Shown here: piece after piece, positions 1 to 12,275 of the stretch
Layout of the letters: every line of letters starts with the position of its first letter
Position numbering within the stretch: position 1 is the first letter of the stretch
NCBI GenBank assembly: GCA_029224185.1
Contig: CM055199.1
Location: 10,999,938 to 11,063,937 of the forward strand
DNA length: 64,000 bases
Source of the DNA: Karalla daura
Lineage: Eukaryota; Chordata; Actinopteri; Chaetodontiformes; Leiognathidae
Direction of reading: 5' to 3'
Notes under the pieces: model-generated
Database searches by the model: none
The model's input: the letters and a program-made list of their open reading frames with translations, nothing else
Told to the model about the DNA's origin: nothing
Program-made: the position numbers and the translations under genes

Positions 1-296
1 CTTTGGCCATACATCTTTTTTTGTTTTAGGTTTCTTCCGCCTGTGATTGCAGAATAACAGGGACATCATAGTAGGTCCATTGCTTCTATAGAAGATTACA
101 TATGCCACTCAGCTGCCTCAATAAACTCAAATGTGTTTTATAACGACAACTATACTCAACAGTTGCCTCAAAGTGTTGCTCCCTCCTACGCATGGTCTGT
201 AACCTTTTTCACACATAGATGCGATGTATTTTTTTGTAATGATTTTCCCTCATGGATATTCTGTTCAACTAAAAAAAATAACTAAAGTGTGTTTTT

Positions 297-480
<184 letters not shown>

Positions 481-603
481 AATGTATAATACTATGAGCT
501 TTAACACAAGAATCTAAGCTGCACCATAATAAAAACACAGATCATTCTTCCCATGATTATTGAAGAGATGTTGTTGATGATGTGAAATTCCACAAAGGCT
601 TTT

Positions 604-695
604 GTGAAGGCTCCCTCTCCCTCCTTCTCCCTCCCTCCCTCCTTCTCTCTCGCTCTCTCTCTCTCTTTCTCTCGCTCGCTCGCTCGCTCTTCCCA
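604..695. repeat. CT-rich low-complexity tract
   Basis: Pyrimidine-only stretch of CCCT, CT and CTCG units just upstream of the first SLC35F4 coding exon. It may be part of a promoter or 5' leader, but nothing in it proves that. Confidence 0.85.
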
Positions 696-846
696 ACTAA
701 TTGAATTCAGAGCATGTGATAGTAGTGACACGCCCCCTAGTGTCTCATGCGTGCCAGGCTCCTGGAGTTTCTGTAACCTTGCTCTGCGTCCGGGAGCATC
801 ACTGGAGGAATGTGAATGTGGCTCTGATGTCCTCCTCTTGTTGCAG

Positions 847-1132
847 ACTGTTGATGCGGCCCCGAGGGTATCTCGCATGGTGATCAGGGCTCGTCATCAT
901 CTTCTCCTCCTCATCACCTCTGGACCGACCATGATCAGCAGCGAGAGCGTCTTGGAGAGCGGGGAGCAGCCTTGCATCCTGCTGGAGCCGCTCAAAAATA
1001 CGCATCTGCCTGGTAAGGCGACGCCGACCGGGGGTAGCAAAGTGACAGCCAACGGGGTGCACGACATAGAGGACCGCATCCTGAGGATCACAGGCTACTA
1101 CGGCTATAACCCGGGCTACTCCAGTCATAGAA
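847..1132 (+). CDS. slc35f4: SLC35F4 alternative first coding exon (long N-terminus)
   Basis: An open frame with a good polypyrimidine/AG acceptor just upstream (ends 846) and a perfect GTGAGT donor at 1133. Two in-frame ATGs are available, at 877 and 931. The one at 931 has an A at -3 and gives a 67-residue N-terminal part that contains the cluster EDRILRITGYYGYNPGYS. The exon ends in phase 1, the same phase as the other first exon at 9766-9841, so either can splice to the exon at 13031 in frame. Using 931 gives a protein of about 457 residues. The segment is acidic then tyrosine/glycine-rich, with no membrane span, so it would be a cytosolic tail. Assignment to SLC35F4 rests on position, strand and phase, not on a remembered homologue. 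A further exon between here and 13031 was not found but cannot be excluded. Intron 1 of this form would be about 11.9 kb. Confidence 0.65.
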
Positions 1133-1514
1133 GTGAGTGAACACTATAAAGTGCGACAGTCTCACCCCTGTCTCTGCCAGGGGTGAGACTGTGGCTTCAA
1201 TTAAAAGAAAAAAAATGAATGCAATTTGGGAGGATGGTCTGACAGAGAGAGGTGTGCGTTTGAAGGGATTTCATCTCAGTGGCAGAGAGTAAGAGGTGCA
1301 GTTATAGCAGTGCAGAGGAAGAGGAGGAAGAGACAGTATCCACCATCCTTGCAAATTAGTTGTTATTTTAATGGGGCTGCTGCTGCAAAAAAGAATCTGC
1401 CGCTGTAAAGTCAGCTAATTGAGTTTTAATGAAAGCTGTTGGAGAGCAGTTCATGTCAGTCACTGCTTCTGTTAGCTGCAAGCTTCGGGGTGAGCAGGCA
1501 ACATCCATCACAAC

Positions 1515-1516
<2 letters not shown>

Positions 1517-1574
<58 letters not shown>
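1517..1574. repeat. (GA)n microsatellite
   Basis: About 29 uninterrupted GA dinucleotides. Confidence 0.98.
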
Positions 1575-1576
<2 letters not shown>

Positions 1577-3119
1577 AGACCTAACTCTGTCAGCCTGTGT
1601 AATCACAAGTGGCATGCACAAATAATGTTGGCTTTCTCAAAATTCAATTTCAAAAGTTAATTGTCCAACGTCTGATATTGTCCACATCAAACACTCATGT
1701 TGGTGAACTCCTCCTCGCAAGCTCAGCATCATATTGAATTCCAAACGTCTAATTAAAACAGTCAATATCCCAGACGACAGAGCAGTGGATGCATGTGAGC
1801 GTCGCCCCGCTGTTTTTCCTGTCCTGACGTGCAGGAAGATATTGCCTCCATGCATTAGGTTCCTCTATAAATTTACTGGTTTTGATTGGTGGAGCCAGCA
1901 TCCTGAATTTAGCTGACACAGAGACAATGGCTGAGATTGGAGGGGAGAGCTGAGGATGCACTTTGCCCAGGGGATGATCTTAAAAATTTCAGGCTCCCGT
2001 TCGGTTTTAAGTAGCTCCAGTGGCCCTTGGAACAAGGGGTAAGATAGGGAAATGTGCAGCCATTGCTATGCACTGTGCAATTTGCGGTTTTACAAATGGT
2101 TTTATGGTAATGAGGCAAGGTGTGCAGGGCAGGATTTCACCAGGTCTGCAGTACTAGAGCATTTGCAGATTTTCTACCTCGGTGCCACTTAATTGGCCCA
2201 TTCTTTGCATTGTGTCTTCACTTTTCAAAGGTAGGAACTGACACTTTTCTTGAATAATTCCCACCATAATTAAGTCACCTACGGGTGCACCCCCTGTGTT
2301 TAAGATGTTAATACACCCCAGACCAAATGAATTGGGCTTGTCACGTAAGCTCCCTAACGTCTCTCTCTGGCCGTTACATAAAAGCCCAGCTACAAATTCA
2401 TGAGTTAGGGATTCAGGCCCGGAAGGGAGTTGTACTCCCCAATGTTATGACGTTCTTTCCCAGCTCTACTACTCACTCCTTGTACGCCTGTGACATAGTG
2501 CATTACTGTGACACAACTTGCTTAAAGTCTCAGAGGAGGCATTCATATGCAGATAGAGGCAGCATTCATTCAAGAACAACTCCAGCTGAGGCTCTTTTGG
2601 ATCGAGCTGAGTGCACCTCGGTGGACTCTTAGATAGAGGCTGAGGGAAAGGAAATGAGCCTGTCTCTCATTAACTGCCACCTGTTTATCAGGACTGTCAG
2701 TTGCAGTAGATTAGCCATGAATGCAATCGCGCACCTTCATTTGGGAGTATAGCCTCACGTCCGGAGTAATCTATTGGAAAAATGCCTTATGATGGCCCCC
2801 AAAGGTTTAGACTGGGAACAGATTAAACATCTCTAACGGCTTGAGGGTCTCTCCGACAATTGTCATACTGTGCAACAAATAAAAACTGTTTTGATTCTGA
2901 GTAACTAAGCAAATTAAAGCTGAGTATTGCTAATTAAGCCAAATCAAAAAAATATTCCTTCAAAGACAGCCACACATAGCATATCATATCATTTCAGTAG
3001 ACATTCTGGCACAATATCCAATATGTGGACATCTGCTGACATATCATATCAAATCATGCTTTAGTTGAAAGTGTCTGCTAACTACTACCTCACTCACTCT
3101 CACACCTAGAGCCAGTTTA

Positions 3120-3290
3120 AGGTTAAACATACATATAGTTGGTCTATGGTTAGAAACTAGAGCATGTGAAGAAAAAACACAGAACGACCATGCAAACTTC
3201 ACACAGAGAGTCCTTCAGCCTGACCAGAAGTCAAACCATCTGGTTGTGAGGCAACAGAGTGGACCACTTATCCACCGTGTGGCCCAAATT
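3120..3290. repeat. Teleost dispersed repeat copy (degenerate)
   Basis: Contains the recurring phrases 'catgcaaacttcacacagag', 'gtgaggcaacagagtgg' and 'ccaccgtgtggccc', shared with copies near 8.6, 26.4, 45.5 and 50.6 kb. This is the widespread fish repeat whose other end reads 'gtccctaggtgtgagagtga'. I do not know a reliable family name. Confidence 0.6.
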
Positions 3291-5476
3291 AAGTAAGAGA
3301 AGGAAGAACTCACTGGTTGCTGCTTCTCAGATGTTTTCTGCTTCTCTTTGATACGTAAAATGAATATTATAACATACTCGACAGTTGGTTGCTATATAGT
3401 AATCAGCAGCCGCAGCCCTAGTTCCAGGTGTGCAGGCCCCTGTCCTGTCTCACTGCCTGGAGAAGACAGCAGCAGAGAAAGATGAAAGATGGAGCTTCAT
3501 CTTTGATGTAATTTCAGGTATAAGGAGCAGGTGTGGACTGTAACAGCATCTATACCAGGTCTGGAAAAGGCCTGCATATACGTGAGTGGAGTCGATGCAA
3601 GAGACATTTCCCATTTCCTCGATAAAATATGCCATCTGTAGCCCCTGTGTTTTTCCATCTATCCATCAACTGATTTTTGTGCATGCCAGAGTCAACAGAA
3701 GGTATTCCTCAGGGCGGCATACTTGTCACCATATTTCCTGCTTGCACAGCTATTAAACATGCTGTTGCTGGTGCTGTCACTGTGAAGACGTCTGACTAAA
3801 TTGCTCGCGTGTGCACCCGTCTTCCTCGTTTCTTCTTTAAAAGAAAGACGGTGAAAAGCCACAGCACGACGCTCATTTATGTTGTTTACACATTTGTAAA
3901 CTCTGAGTTGAGAATCACGTGTCCCTCAATCAGTTGAGCATCAGTTTCCATAACGGGTAAGACAATGGAGCACGTAAATAGAACACAAGGCTCCTCCTGC
4001 CAAGCCTGTGGGGTAATGATATATTTAGTAAAATTCTGCTTGCCAGTTTATTATTGCCACTTGCCATCTGTGTTGAATTAGTAGCTGCCTCTGAGGGGGA
4101 TCGTGGACTACATTTTGGTGCCATGGACCAGGCTGTAATACATAGAGTACAAGCAAGGTGCATTATCTCCTGTTGCACCACTTTATGGAGTCAGCAGCAA
4201 GACAAAGTGAAATGAAATTGACTCTAAATCAGAAAAAAAGGGAAAGGACAGCACATTCTAACAGCACTCCCACACTGCTCCTGCTGGCACGGACAACAAT
4301 GGTGTTTGCAGCAAATGCCTCTACAGCATCTCGTGGAAGAAAAAGAGAAAAAAATAAGACATAAACACAATCATTTGCTGTGTGCCTTGTTTTCAATAGC
4401 TAATTTAGAAGTCTGTAGTGCTGGCTTGCTCCCCGCTGGGCAGACAGGGTACACGGTGCAAGAGAAATGACAGGTACTCATAGTGGCAGTCCCACTCGGC
4501 ACTGTGCCTGTGGTGCTCACGGCTGGAATCTCAGCGAGACTACAGCACATACAGACACTCAGAGGGAAATTATGAAGGCAGAGTGTGAAAAATACACCAT
4601 TTATCACAGCAGAGTGAGGGCTTTTTTTCTTGTACACTTCAGTCTGCACAGAAAGTACAGAAAGAAAGAAGAGATCTCTAAGAAAGTGGACTTCAAAATT
4701 TATAAACCGTTTAGATCCAGTGCTGAACACCAAGTGAATTTCCTCGCACTTCCTCTTACACGGTTTCCAACATTCTGTATGTGTATGCACTTATTTTGGA
4801 CTGTCCCGTTCCCATGCCTGCTCGGCTCGGAGCTATTTATATCCGGCGTCGAATGGGATATGAGCTTTGCCTGAATGACTCCTGGAGTGCTGTTAGTCTC
4901 ACGTGCTCCTGGGAATGAGTGAAAACATCCTGCAAGAAATGGGTGCTGGATTCGTCCCCGGGAGTCAGAGAAATGCTGGCCTGTCACTCCACTGTCACGC
5001 CACTGTACGACTGGTCATATGCAGCACTGCGTGTCAGCTGACTGGAGGTTTTGGCTGGCCGCAGCAACTTTCCTCACAGTCACAGAATGTTTTCCCCCTA
5101 TAATCTTAAGGCAATATTACATAACAGGAGGGCACAGTATGAGAAAGGTTCATAATGGCCTCTCAATCACGCAGAGTACACCAACTGTCCTGTCAGCAGC
5201 ATAACAGCGCCATCTAGTGGCTCCTTTTACTTGTGCGCTTTGATCACAATCGAGGAAATACATTTTTTTATACCACAATTCATTGGTTACTATGTCTGGT
5301 AAAAGTAAAGGGTTATTAGACAGCACACACATTCATAAATGACCTAAACATGCATGTATTGAACTGTGGAATGAGACTGGGCATGATCATATAAATGACA
5401 AAAGTCCTCAGTCCGACCCTCGAGTTAGGTCCTGGCTCAGATCAGTGCTAAAAACTCATTCACAGTGTCAGCTTAT

Positions 5477-5780
5477 CAGAGTTGGGCCAAGGCATAAGCA
5501 AACTAAGCGGCTGCTTGAGGACTTCTGACTTTCTAGGGGCCCCTTTTTTAACAAATCAAATATATTTAAGACAACTATACTTATTGAATTTATAGTGATA
5601 CATTACACTGTTACATTTGTATCAGTGGTAGTCAAGCTGTGGCGTGTCCAGAAAGTGGCCTTAGATGTGTTCAGGTACAATCAGAAACTGAAGAATCTGG
5701 CAAATACAGCAGATGTTTAACTTAACAGAACAGGACAAATGCTTCAGCTTGGGGCCCTATAAAGGCTTGGGCCAGCACTG
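5477..5780. mobile_element. Degenerate hAT-like non-autonomous element (MITE)
   Basis: The left end reads CAGAGTTGGGCCAAGGC and the reverse complement of the right end reads CAGTGCTGGCCCAAGCC, so 13 of 17 positions match as terminal inverted repeats beginning with CAG. GGGGCCCC-type sequence follows inside both ends. The flanks, CAGCTTAT (5469-5476) and CACCTAAT (5781-5788), match at 6 of 8 positions, as expected for a decayed 8 bp hAT target duplication. There is no transposase frame in the roughly 300 bp. Confidence 0.6.
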
Positions 5781-6600
5781 CACCTAATCATCATTTCAAT
5801 CCTGATAAACCACTGCATACTCATCCAACTGAAATGATAAAACACAATGAAGACCTTTTACCATTGCAGGTACAAAAGCACTACATTTTAATGCGTGTTA
5901 TAAATTGAGTGTGTGCAGCATAAAATCTAAGAGTAGTTTTCACAAATATCTACAAGTTTAATGGGCATATATAAACAAGCATTATGAAATGACACGATGG
6001 CAGTGCAGCCAGTCAGCAGCTCTGTGAATCTGTTACTGGAAGGTGTCTTTGCCTCTAACAAATGAATTTAACATTTTCTGTATCATATTGTCCCCTTCAC
6101 AGATGACCTCATTGCCACTGGTGGTAAAACATGCTTAGTATGTGCACCTGTAAAGCTATTCATCAGGTCCACCACTAGGTGTCCTTATCACCCAGTGTTG
6201 TGGCCAGACTGAGTTAAAGTTGAGGATCTGAGGTCCATTGAGTGAACACACTTCAGTAGTCATCGCTTTATGCTCTCTAAAGTCCTCACGACAGATAAAA
6301 TCAGCTGCAGATCATCCATGTCTCCATCTCTCATCGCCTGTCCTCCTCCTCCCCCTCCACCTCCTCCTCCTCCAGCTCCTGGTCCTCTCCGAGACGTGAT
6401 GAGTAACAGAGACGGGCTGAAGACAAAGGAGCTTGCACCATAAACCATTGAACACGGGCTCATCTAAATGACAAAAGAGACTGAATTGATGCAGTGCATC
6501 AGTACAACAGGGTCCCACTGTTGCTATGGAGGGGAAGAGACGGGATGTTGTACTATTTTGTGCTTTGATCTTGGCTGCATAGGCACCGTTGTGTTCAGTA

Positions 6601-6640
6601 CCCTCAGTCTTTATCATGTCCCCTCAGTCTTTATCATGTC
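6601..6640. repeat. Exact 20 bp tandem duplication
   Basis: The unit ccctcagtctttatcatgtc occurs twice back to back without a mismatch, suggesting a recent duplication by slippage. Confidence 0.95.
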
Positions 6641-8499
6641 CACACAGCAAGGCTATATGAGGTCACAAACACTGTTTGTGTTTTGCTGAAACTGTTTTTC
6701 AGCAGCATCGATTCAATTTTATGGACATTTTTGGAGCTGTAGTTTGGGAAGTTGTTGATCTGAAAAAATCAAAGTTCATTGGCACCAAACTCTTGTCAAA
6801 CTATCAATACATAAAAAATGTAAATGAGACAGTTGTGAAACAATCACTCAGAGCCCTGGGCCTAATATTTAAAAGTGAACTGTGGCCTCCTGTCAGGGCT
6901 CCAGGTATTTCTCTTAATCTGCAGGCGATTAGCATCCTGCTCTGTGCTGACTGGATCGTTTTTTGTCCCCTCCCTGTCTAGCTGTTGGCTCCACTCATCA
7001 GCAGGGCTATTTTTAAGTTTAACCCTCCTTGTCTCAGGGGATCCATACGCCCAGCTCATCCCCTGCTTACGCCTGCCCAAACATTCGTTTCAGCCATGCT
7101 TGCATTATGCACTTAATGCACAAACATTTTTAATCAAGCCACATTTTAATGACATCACTTCATAAAAAGAGGGGCACAGGGAAGCTTGCATCTTTTTACT
7201 GTCTGGAAACTGATTTCAGAAAGTCGCTTTTCAAAAGCACCTCCAATAATCTGAAATCTGCATTCAAACAAATGGATTATAATTGCTCTGCCGGAACGTG
7301 CCGGCATATTTCCACCATTGTAGCAAATGGCAAAGTGATAACTGTGCTGCCTCATGCTGCCTGAAGAAGACAGAAAGGACTCTGATCTGCCATGCTCTCT
7401 ATAGAAGAGCCACAACTTTGTCTGATGCAAGCTGGAGAGTAGACAGACAGTGAAGGAGGGGCTCAGGCCGATAGTGATGTAATGACCGACATCCTGGAGC
7501 AGATATCACTGCAAAATAGCACACATTTTGATATTCCTCTCACCAAACCAAACGAGACAGATGGCTACATGGCTACTGTATTACATGCTAATTTCAAGTG
7601 TGTCTGTCTTGGATTATAGTGCTGCCGCTACTGCCTTGGCTGTATTGATTTTACTGTTTAGAGGCTACGAATAGCATAGCAAAGCATAGGTTATATTATG
7701 ATTAAATTACAAGCTGCAGGGCCTCATATGTCTGGCCATATACACTAGACACTAACAAGATGTTGATGTGGAAACCCGAGCCATATTTAGGTCCATTAAA
7801 TCCTTAGGTAGATAAACCACAGCAGAGGTATCAGAGGGTTTTTCCTTGAGATGGAAACTCCAAAACATGGTCCCAGCGGTGACTCACATGGCCCAGACTG
7901 ACCCTCCCCCAGGTCCACACTGGCTGACTGGTTTCCCCTTAATGGTCCAACGGCAATGGCAGACGCACTGAAATGTTCAGTTGAACTCGGATAAATATTT
8001 AATGTTAAAAACGACCCATTAACAGGAACAGCCTGCACAGATATGTTTACCAGACGAGGAGTGAAGAAGCACCACTCAGAAGTGTTTACAGCTGAAATAA
8101 TGAAAGATAGCATCTGTTTAAGGAGAGCATTGGAGCTACTGAACACAAGAGCCCGACGATACAGTGCACATAATGTGTTACAGTGTTTTACAGACACAGT
8201 TCACTTTCCAAGTGTCCAGTTATTGATTCTAGTTCTTAAAGCTGGGATCTAGCCACTGTCAGCCAGTCTAAGCCTAAAAAACATTGCTTATATTAAACAC
8301 GCACATACAGTCTTCTCAGTGCTGGACATCAGTACATTTGATGGAACAGACTGAATGATATTTCACTCTGAAATTTTGAACAGTGATACAGATACAATTG
8401 GGACAACCGAGAGGACAATATTAGGCTATTTGGTGTTGTAAACATCTTTATCCTTGAGCTAACATAGGGAAAAGGCAGGGAACACGGGACAGGTAATAC

Positions 8500-8690
8500 C
8501 GGCCCCCAGTCTATTGCAGGACACAAGCATCATTCACTCTCACCCTCACACAGTTTAGAGTCTCCAAATGAGTTTTTGGACTGTGTGAGGAAACTAGAGT
8601 ACCTGGAGAAAACCCACACAGACATAAGGAGAACATGTAAAGTCCACACAAAAAAGTCCTCAGACTGAACATTGTCTGTCATTTAGGGAG
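8500..8690. repeat. Teleost dispersed repeat copy
   Basis: Shows the diagnostic order: 'agtctattgcagg', 'cattcactctcaccctcaca', 'ttttggactgtgtgaggaaac', 'agaaaacccacacagacat', 'aacatgtaaagtccacac'. Same family as the copies near 26.4 and 50.6 kb. Confidence 0.7.
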
Positions 8691-8978
8691 TCTATCCTAG
8701 CAGTGACGTGTACATGTATAATAGTTGCATGAGTGTGGGCAGATGTTCTCTTATCTCTATTAATGCCTCTCTTTTAAATTCTAAGAGCTCTTCACCACTT
8801 CAATGGGTGACAGAATTTACATGTATAGAGTAGAGCTGCCGTGTCTGTGATGTTTATTCTGTGGTTCGATTGATTTATGCTGCAGTGGTGAAAGCAACAG
8901 GAGAGCGCTCTGACTCTCAAGGAGCAGGGAGACGTGCCAAGAGGAGAAGGAGGCACTGGGAGACAGAGGACAAGAGTG

Positions 8979-8987
8979 TATATATAG
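8979..8987 (+). promoter_or_regulatory. Candidate TATA element upstream of SLC35F4 exon 1b
   Basis: TATATATAG followed by a G-run, about 780 bp upstream of the ATG at 9766. It is the only obvious TATA-like element before the purine-rich leader. The start site is not known, so this is a guess from position. Confidence 0.3.
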
Positions 8988-9139
8988 GGGGTGAGGATGA
9001 GGGTGAGAAGAGCCTGGTCAGGTAGAAGAGAGAGGGGAGGAGGGAGCAGCAGCCAGCGCAGCATAATTAGCCCAGGCTGCTTGGTTACCTTCCAAACAAA
9101 GCTGCTGATTTGTGGAGCAAAAGAAGAGGAGGGGAAAAG

Positions 9140-9399
9140 CAAAAGAGAGAGAGAGAGAGAGAGAGAGAGGAAGAGAGAAGTGGAGGAGGGTGAGGATAGA
9201 AAGAGATGAGGGGAGTGATTGCACCATGCCACACACACTTGAAGATCAGTCTCCCTTGGAGACGGTGGCAGCGTCGGATCACGGCATGACAGTGCAACAG
9301 TAGAGTCTCCACTTCAGCACACTTCCACTGAGCTTTCTCCTCCGAGCTGTGTCACTATCCAGACACAGAGACGGAGCAAGAGAGGGAGAGAGAGAGAGG

Positions 9400-9440
<41 letters not shown>
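9140..9440. repeat. Two (GA)n tracts in the SLC35F4 5' leader region
   Basis: GA arrays at about 9145-9169 and 9379-9440, 350-600 bp before the exon 1b start codon. If transcription starts near 9.0 kb they would lie in the 5' untranslated region. Confidence 0.9.
9226..9303 (+). other. Candidate upstream ORF (25 aa) before SLC35F4 exon 1b
   Basis: ATG at 9226 in a good context (GCACCATGC) opens a 25-codon frame that stops with TAG at 9301-9303, 463 nt before the main ATG. Its peptide is acidic and does not resemble a repeat translation. It matters only if the leader is transcribed from upstream of 9226. Confidence 0.3.
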
Positions 9441-9441
<1 letters not shown>

Positions 9442-9765
9442 ATCAGTAGCACCATAGGTCTGGAGAGCAACGGAGACTGAGAACTGGAGTGCTGGGAAGG
9501 AGACAGAGGAGTTGAGAGAGATCTGGGAGGGGGTGGGAGCAGGGTGGGGGGCAGAGAGAGTGAAGAGGAGGAAGAAGAAGAAGAAGAAGCGGAGGAGTCA
9601 GGAGTCTGAGGATGCACGGTGCAAGCAGGAGGAGCTGCTGAGCGTGCAGCAGCAGGAGCAGCAGCAGCCCGGGCACGCTTGCATACACACTCAGACACAC
9701 ACAAACACTGATACACACACAGACGCTTCCCACGGAAGGACAGTGCGCTGTGCCCCCAGTGGAGG

Positions 9766-12242
9766 ATGAAGAAGCACTCAGCCCGAGTGGCTCCTCTCAG
9801 CTCGTACAGCACTCAGGTCCTGACCTGCCCCATCTCTGAAGGTAAAACGAGGGAACCAGAGAGGCCTGGGACGATGCTTTTTAACTACGATATGTGAACT
9901 TGATGAGTCTCAGCTCAGATATACTACTTGAAACTAGTTTACTTTACTAAATATTGTTCAAAAAGTAACTTATTTCTGATCAGGCCTTGATGCATTTGGA
10001 CAGCTGATGAAGACGATGCAAATGTGTTCTGAGTAGAGTTCAGAAGATTAACAATTCAATGGAAACTAATTTTGCAGCATTTTACTTTATGCAGGATAGC
10101 AATATATTTTGTTGTTTGTTTTACGTGGTGGTCCAGCGCTGGTGTAGATGCAAGCAGGCCCTGTTCGGCTGCTTTCATGTCTGCTCCCCGTTTCCTTCCT
10201 TCATCTTAGATCTGAGATGGAGATCAGTATCATCAGGAGCATGTCACATCCTCTGACCTCATCTAGTGAAAGTCTAAATGTTGTTTGACCTGTAGTAAAC
10301 CTGCCTTACCTCTGCAGATGTGAGAGCTTCATATTGGCTCGAGCGGGGGCCCATCCATCAATGTCAGAGGCATGCAGCGTCAGTGGCAGGGATAAAACAC
10401 AGAATGGATTGAAATGTGAGGTTGGAGCAGCAGACTGCGTCACACAGAGTGGATAAGCACCGTTCTCTGTAATGAAATGGCACAGTGTCGATGTTTTAAA
10501 ATCGGCTTTTCCGGTCACAGTGAATTAACATTTTGATATGCATTTCAACATTTTAGTTTTAAATGCTCCAGAGTTTGATTCACTGATACTGTCACACACA
10601 AAAAAGCTGCAAAAACTGGTGTTTAATCGCTTCAATGATTGCTCATAGGGCAGAAGTACAAAGGAAAGCTTGTCTCATATTCAAATTTTGTCACACTCTT
10701 CAAGCAATTTTAACATGTAGTTTTGGCATTGATACTACCAAAATTTTGGAGAAGAAACATGGCTTGCACTTAATGCTTTCTGACAGCTGGTGCTCAATGA
10801 AAAAGTTGATGTAATTTAAGGCTCCATAACAAGCACACTTTCGACTGAAACACTGTGCTTGTTGTTTGCAACTTCTCTGGAGCAATGTTGTGAGGATGAA
10901 ATGTTGGTCTTGAGAGTCACTGTTATGAGGCAGGCGAATAGTTCAGTTATGATATTACTGCATCTTGGCATCAGATCAGCCTGTGATATCTCTTACCTCA
11001 GGACAGAGGAGCCTGTATCCAGCACGAGGCTACTGTAGTTGGGTGGATAAGGGGAAACGAAAAAGGAACTGCGTCTCTCTTGCAGCAATTCCAGATCTTA
11101 GTTTTCCAGTTAGCAACCCACCAGGCTCATTAGGTTGATTAAGAATCCTTGCTGTGGCAGAATGTAATTAGACCAAATCCCCCGATGCTCCTGCAGAAAA
11201 GAAACTGTATCGTGTTGAACATTTTGCTTTCACCGCTTACCAGATCTGTTTCCATTTGGGTTAGACAGGATAGGATTTTTTTTTTATCTTTAAATTTTTT
11301 AAGGTAACTGTTTAGAGCACAATGAACTGCCCTGATTTAAACGAGTCTGACTTAATCTTCTGAAGGTTTCATCGGGTACCAATTTAAAAGATTTTTGTTT
11401 GTTGCTTCACTTTGTGCTGATGCATTAGTGAGGAGTAACAACTTCCATTTACTCAAGTGATCTGTTTACAGGTACTTGTACTTCAATTTCCATTTTAAGA
11501 TACTCTATACCTTCGATCAACTATGTTGCTGTGGGAAACTATACGTTTTACTGCACTACTTTGTCTGACAGGTTACTTGTCAGATGAAGATTTTACAAAT
11601 AAAAGGATAAACTTTCTATTTCTTTCTATAAACTCACAAATAAGGAAAGTCCAGTCAATGAAAATGAGTGAATGTGTGTTGCACATCTGACTCTTCTAGA
11701 ACAGCCACAGCCATCACTTAGCCTTAATATACTCTCTATTTGCCAGCTGTGATCTCATGCTTTCATTAAGCTTGAAATGTAAGTTTGGCAAGACTGTCCA
11801 GTTCTTTTCTAAATGAAAGATGTGGCTCTGGGAAGATCTCATTTCTGCTCTTTTTGTGTCCAAAAAACATAGGACACAGTCACTTCATGCAATACAAAAT
11901 GGCATCTCAGCTTTCTTCTGCTTTATAGAGACCTGGAAAAACTATCAATGTATTTAAATGCCATTGCCACAAGCTCTGTCAGTGACTTCCTGCTGGGGTC
12001 TCATTCATTAACAAATACAAAAATTGTATACTGTAGAGTGGAGCTCCTACAGAGATACGTTCCAGCACATGCACGACTTTTGTGTCTGTTGCCATGGTGG
12101 GAATGGCAATGGTTCACGTGCTGAGCTTGCAAAAAGAGCCCAGGCAGCAGACATCCAGCACATGTCATCTTTTATTCCTGCCCTGGTGTAAATTGATCAC
12201 GCTGTTGAAAGTTAAAGAACGGATCTGAGCTCTCACTAACTG

Positions 12243-12275
<33 letters not shown>

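Larger units (their letters stand above)
1133..8970. other. Long intron / non-coding interval, no gene seen
   Basis: Between the two SLC35F4 first exons I see no credible coding exon. It holds a GA microsatellite, dispersed-repeat copies near 3.1-3.3 kb and 8.5-8.7 kb, a degenerate hAT-like element at 5477-5780, a GGA/CCT-rich patch near 6345-6385 and a 20 bp tandem duplication at 6601-6640. The short ORFs present lack splice context and family resemblance. Confidence 0.7.

Noticed and set aside
4371..4874. Overlapping 139-aa and 135-aa ORFs on opposite strands
   Set aside because: No motifs, no splice sites and no recognisable family; consistent with chance open frames in intron sequence.
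9279..9812. 177-aa minus-strand ORF rich in Ser/Leu
   Set aside because: Antisense of the GA/CT-rich SLC35F4 leader; low complexity.
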